From Flagellimonas myxillae (lineage in GTDB: Bacteria; Bacteroidota; Bacteroidia; Flavobacteriales; Flavobacteriaceae), in the NCBI RefSeq assembly GCF_023502235.1, contig NZ_JAMFLY010000001.1:434001-498000 (forward strand): a DNA stretch of 64,000 nt, given 5' to 3'. Below are positions 60,982 through 64,000 of the stretch, one piece after another. Each line of letters starts with the position of its first letter. Position 1 is the stretch's first letter. The translations under genes and the position numbers were made by a program. A model generated the notes under the pieces. That model was not told where the DNA came from. It made no database searches and saw only the letters and a program-made list of their open reading frames with translations.

Positions 60982-61716
60982 ATGAGGTCCTATATTCCCA
61001 ATTTTTTAACACTTCTTAATCTATTCAGTGGTTGCGTTGCCACGGTTTATGCGGTGCTCAACCATTTGGAAATGGCAGCGCTCTTTGTTTTCATTGGTAT
61101 TTTCTTCGATTTTTTCGATGGGTTGGCTGCCCGGGCCTTGAATGTGCAAAGTGAAATTGGGGTGCAACTGGATTCTTTGGCCGACATGGTCACCAGCGGA
61201 CTTGTTCCGGGAATAGTGATGTTCCAATTGTTGGATATGTCCCAAACTTTAGGTTGGGAAGAAGGGCAAAGTAGTGATTTTATGGGGTTGGGCGAAAATG
61301 TGGCTCCCATCGCTTTCTTCGGATTCATCATAACCTTGGCTTCGGCCTATCGATTGGCCAAGTTCAATATTGATGAGAACCAAGTTTCTTCTTTTGTTGG
61401 CCTACCCACGCCGGCCAATACACTTTTGATTTTGTCCTTGCCGCTTATCCTCATGTACCACCATAACGATACGCTCAACGAAATCATCCTTAACCAATGG
61501 TTTTTAATGGGATTGACATTGGTAAGCGCATACCTGCTCAATTCACGAATTGAACTCTTTGCCCTCAAATTTGATAATTGGAGCTTTAAGGACAATGCGG
61601 TACGTTATCTATTTATCATAGGAAGTCTGGTTCTGTTAATGACCCTACAGTTTTTAGCCATTCCCGTAATCGTGGTTTTTTATATTTTAATATCGATGGT
61701 AAGTAAAACCCCTTGA
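60982..61716 (+). CDS. pssA: CDP-diacylglycerol-serine O-phosphatidyltransferase
   Basis: 244 residues from the ATG at 60982; the frame upstream crosses the promoter region. It makes phosphatidylserine, the precursor of phosphatidylethanolamine. The CDP-alcohol phosphotransferase motif is D46-G47-x2-A-R51...G60...D64...D68 within FDGLAARALNVQSEIG. About six membrane helices. The next gene begins 3 bases after its stop. Confidence 0.92.
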   Translation: MRSYIPNFLTLLNLFSGCVATVYAVLNHLEMAALFVFIGIFFDFFDGLAARALNVQSEIGVQLDSLADMVTSGLVPGIVMFQLLDMSQTLGWEEGQSSDFMGLGENVAPIAFFGFIITLASAYRLAKFNIDENQVSSFVGLPTPANTLLILSLPLILMYHHNDTLNEIILNQWFLMGLTLVSAYLLNSRIELFALKFDNWSFKDNAVRYLFIIGSLVLLMTLQFLAIPVIVVFYILISMVSKTP

Positions 61717-61719
61717 AAA

Positions 61720-62145
61720 GTGGTTACGGAAAGCAAAAGATATAGATCAAAAGTAGGCCCTGTATTGCTGATTTTTATACTACTGATTTATGGGGCTGCA
61801 ACTTATTTTTTGCTTATGGATTGGAATTGGACCGGAGGGGTGATCCATTTTTCGGTTATGATATTGACCTTGTACCTATTGTTTTCAATTTCGTATGAAG
61901 TCAAGGGAAGGGAATTACTGATCAATTATGCAGCTTTTTATCAAAAGAAATTGGATATATCCACGATTACCCATATCGGTGAATCGCGAAATCCCATGGG
62001 TTCGCCTGCTGCTTCCTTAGACCGTTTGGGAATTAGCTATAAAGGGGGATTTGTTTTGGTTTCGCCCAAGGACAAAAAGGGCTTTGTTGACCATTTAACT
62101 TCGATCAACCCTAGAATTACGATTCAATTAAAGGAAAAAGAGTAA
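61720..62145 (+). CDS. PH-domain-like membrane protein
   Basis: 141 residues, GTG start. Two membrane helices (about 12-33 and 40-58) are followed by a beta-rich domain with KKLDISTITHIGESRNP and RLGISYKGGFVLVSPKDKKGFVDHL, like the bacterial PH-like (DUF304-type) domains. It is 3 bases after pssA and abuts the convergent lptB. Function unknown, perhaps at the membrane with PssA. Confidence 0.75.
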   Translation: MVTESKRYRSKVGPVLLIFILLIYGAATYFLLMDWNWTGGVIHFSVMILTLYLLFSISYEVKGRELLINYAAFYQKKLDISTITHIGESRNPMGSPAASLDRLGISYKGGFVLVSPKDKKGFVDHLTSINPRITIQLKEKE

Positions 62146-62886
62146 CTAAAAGTCCAACTTCTTTTTTCGAAGCTCAAAATTTTGTCCGAGATATACCTTT
62201 CGCACCATTTCGTCCACAGCCAATTCCTCGGGTACCCCGGCTTTTAGAATTCCACCTTCGAACATTAGATAGGAACGCTCGGTAATGGCCAAGGTTTCTT
62301 GAACATTGTGGTCGGTGATCAGGATACCGATGTTCTTGTTCTTCAATTGGGCCACAATACGCTGGATATCCTCGACAGCCACGGGATCTACACCGGCAAA
62401 AGGTTCATCCAACAAAATAAACTTAGGGTCGGTGGCTAGCGCGCGTGCTATTTCAGTACGTCTCCGTTCACCCCCAGAAAGTAAATCCCCCCGGTTCTTA
62501 CGGATGTGCCCCAAACCAAATTCATCAATAAGCGACTCCATCTTCATGTGCTGCTCTTTTTTGGTGAGATTGGTCAATTGCAGTACACTCAAAATGTTTT
62601 TCTCGATGCTCAATTTTCGGAATACGGAAGCTTCCTGGGCCAAATACCCTATGCCATGTTGTGCCCTTTTGTACATGGGAAAGGTGGTGATTTCCATATC
62701 GTCCAAAAAAATCTGCCCGCCATTGGGTTTGATCAATCCCACGATCATGTAGAACGATGTGGTCTTTCCGGCACCATTTGGGCCCAGTAGCCCAACAATT
62801 TCTCCCTGGTTAACTTCAAGGGAGATGCCTTTTACGACCTTTCGGCCGCGATAGGCCTTCATGATATTTTCAGCACGTAGCTTCAT
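62146..62886 (-). CDS. lptB: lipopolysaccharide export ABC ATPase LptB
   Basis: 246 residues. Walker A GPNGAGKT in [20 protein letters not shown], signature [16 protein letters not shown], Walker [13 protein letters not shown] and DHNVQETL are intact. It powers LPS extraction from the inner membrane with LptFG. No other lpt gene is in the window. Its stop abuts that of the plus-strand gene. Confidence 0.95.
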   Translation of the reverse strand: MKLRAENIMKAYRGRKVVKGISLEVNQGEIVGLLGPNGAGKTTSFYMIVGLIKPNGGQIFLDDMEITTFPMYKRAQHGIGYLAQEASVFRKLSIEKNILSVLQLTNLTKKEQHMKMESLIDEFGLGHIRKNRGDLLSGGERRRTEIARALATDPKFILLDEPFAGVDPVAVEDIQRIVAQLKNKNIGILITDHNVQETLAITERSYLMFEGGILKAGVPEELAVDEMVRKVYLGQNFELRKKKLDF

Positions 62887-62943
62887 AAGAATTCGCCAAA
62901 ACTAAACATATTCTTCTTTGGGGTCACTGACTTTGGGATTTTT

Positions 62944-63294
62944 TTAAGCCTCACTGGCTTCCAGTTCCTCCCAATATTCATAAGCGCGCCTAAGATGGGG
63001 AATAACTATGGTACCGCCGATCAAAGTAGCAATTCCCAAGGTTTCCATAACCTCTTCTTTATTGGCGCCGGACTTTTTGGAGCTTTCCAAATGATACTTG
63101 ACACAATCATCGCACCGCATTACTGCCGAGGCTACAAGACCTAAAAGTTCCTTGGTCTTTACATCCAAGGCGCCTTCCATAAATGCATTGGTATCCAAAT
63201 TGAAAATACGCTTGAGTACTTTGTTGTTTTCGGCCAGCAGTTTTTCGTTCATCTTGGCCCGATATGCATTAAATTCCGCTACTTTATTTGGCAT
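62944..63294 (-). CDS. carboxymuconolactone decarboxylase/AhpD-like protein
   Basis: 116 residues from the ATG at 63294, which overlaps the tatC end by 11 bases. The redox motif RCDDCVKYHLESSKKSGA contains C-x-x-C and the following histidine, as in AhpD-type peroxidase partners. Otherwise all helical. It probably reduces peroxides or acts as a thiol-disulfide relay. Co-transcribed with tatC. Confidence 0.87.
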   Translation of the reverse strand: MPNKVAEFNAYRAKMNEKLLAENNKVLKRIFNLDTNAFMEGALDVKTKELLGLVASAVMRCDDCVKYHLESSKKSGANKEEVMETLGIATLIGGTIVIPHLRRAYEYWEELEASEA

Positions 63295-64000
63295 TTTGCT
63301 TTTCTTTTTTGGCTTCTTTTTTAACCACAATACTGGAGATGTAAATACTTGCTTGGTATAGCATTAACACCGGAATGGCAACAATAATCTGGCTGGTCAC
63401 ATCGGGAGGTGTAATTACCGCACATAGGATCAGCACAACCACCAATGCCATTTTCCGATATTTTTTGAGAATTTCGGGAGTGACCAACCCAATTTTCGTT
63501 AAGAAGAAGATAATAATGGGCAATTCAAACAAAATACCACAGGCTAATACAGATGCCCTGACCGTGGCAATAAAATTGCTTAAATCTATTTCGCTGGTGA
63601 CTTCTTCACTTACCGTATAGGTGCCCAAAAAATTAATGGATAGCGGGGCAACGACATAATAGCCAAACAATACGCCCATAAAGAACAGGGTAGAGGCTAC
63701 GAGAATAAATCCTCGGGAATATTTACGCTCATTCTCATGAAGTCCTGGACTTATAAAACGCCATAATTCCCATAAAATGTAAGGAAATCCTATTATTACT
63801 CCTGCCCATATGGAAGTCCATATATGCGCAGAAAATAATCCTGCCATAGTTCTATTTTGAATCGTAAAAGGAAACGAATCAGCACAAAAATCTGAGGTTG
63901 CACCGAAGAATGTGGCTATATTACAGAAAAAGCGATAGGTCGGGAAATCCATTCTTTTAGGTCCAAAGATGACCGTGTCAAAAATGAAGGACTTCATTAC
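63284..64000 (-). CDS. tatC: twin-arginine translocase subunit TatC, 5' part missing
   Basis: 239 codons visible, open to the window edge; the N-terminal part (the usual first helix and FLDHLEELR motif) lies beyond 64000, so the visible ATG near the edge is internal. HIWTSIWAGVIIGFPYILWELWRFISPGL, FMGVLFGYYVVAPLSINFL and ITPPDVTSQIIVAIP are typical TatC helices. It forms the receptor core for folded twin-arginine substrates. Overlaps the AhpD-like gene. Confidence 0.92.
   Translation of the reverse strand, partial: VMKSFIFDTVIFGPKRMDFPTYRFFCNIATFFGATSDFCADSFPFTIQNRTMAGLFSAHIWTSIWAGVIIGFPYILWELWRFISPGLHENERKYSRGFILVASTLFFMGVLFGYYVVAPLSINFLGTYTVSEEVTSEIDLSNFIATVRASVLACGILFELPIIIFFLTKIGLVTPEILKKYRKMALVVVLILCAVITPPDVTSQIIVAIPVLMLYQASIYISSIVVKKEAKKEKQNAK

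Overview
This window looks like chromosome of a marine-type member of the Flavobacteriaceae (Bacteroidota), perhaps Muricauda/Allomuricauda-like. The grounds are two secreted proteins with type IX (type B) sorting tails, recurrent TAnnTTTG promoter elements just upstream of genes, a long SecA of about 1120 residues, family-restricted proteins (DUF5606, DUF6686-like, DUF4105) and a moderately AT-rich composition. Genes are tightly packed with many 1-30 bp overlaps. I see no tRNA, rRNA, CRISPR array, prophage, integrase or insertion sequence. The assignment rests on recognised families, not on a search.

Layout. 1-2.9 kb: a metal-type regulon with an outer-membrane porin, an FMN-binding lipobox-free exported protein, a four-helix membrane protein and a divergent small protein, all under near-identical palindromic operators. 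3-6.9 kb: guaB, a thioredoxin-like protein, a DUF3995 membrane protein and lysA. 7-12.7 kb: a LON-domain protein, a 0.5 kb G-poor repeat block, sucC, a TerB-like protein, hsp20 and uvrB. 12.7-19 kb: two T9SS cargo proteins and an ABC-2 transporter. 19-25 kb: a kinase-like orphan, a nucleoid-associated protein, a pRiA4b ORF-3-like protein, heme A synthase, a CCA-adding-type nucleotidyltransferase and a TsaC/Sua5-type protein. 25-27.7 kb: an ATP-grasp protein and two family-2 glycosyltransferases. 27.9-36.5 kb: dapD, ruvX, def, DUF5606, then a glycan-related stretch (GH20 hexosaminidase, SGNH hydrolase, S1 sulfatase) with mazG, and a MATE exporter.

36.5-41.9 kb: a convergent lipid-linked-sugar module (PAP2 phosphatase, GT39 transferase, flippase-like protein, DPM/GtrB-type transferase) and meaB. 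42-44.6 kb: an ECF sigma factor overlapping a membrane-anchored probable anti-sigma factor and an exported DUF4097-like protein. 44.6-47.2 kb: repeats, msrA, a UPF0173 hydrolase, an intergenic array of CGATGAAA motifs, a small secreted protein and two tiny paralogous membrane proteins, the second antisense to the end of an amidohydrolase. 47-52.5 kb: amidohydrolase, M14 peptidase and an orphan HWE-type histidine kinase. 52.6-64 kb: secA, DUF2795, cobalamin adenosyltransferase, a degenerate methyltransferase-like protein, an ABC-F ATPase, DUF4105, pssA, a PH-domain-like protein, lptB, an AhpD-like protein and a tatC cut by the window edge.

The best candidates for undescribed biology are the operator-controlled porin/FMN/four-helix unit at the left edge; the microprotein pair with its upstream motif array near 46.4-47.2 kb; the kinase-like orphan at 19.1 kb; and a family of G-poor 3' repeats always oriented with the preceding gene.
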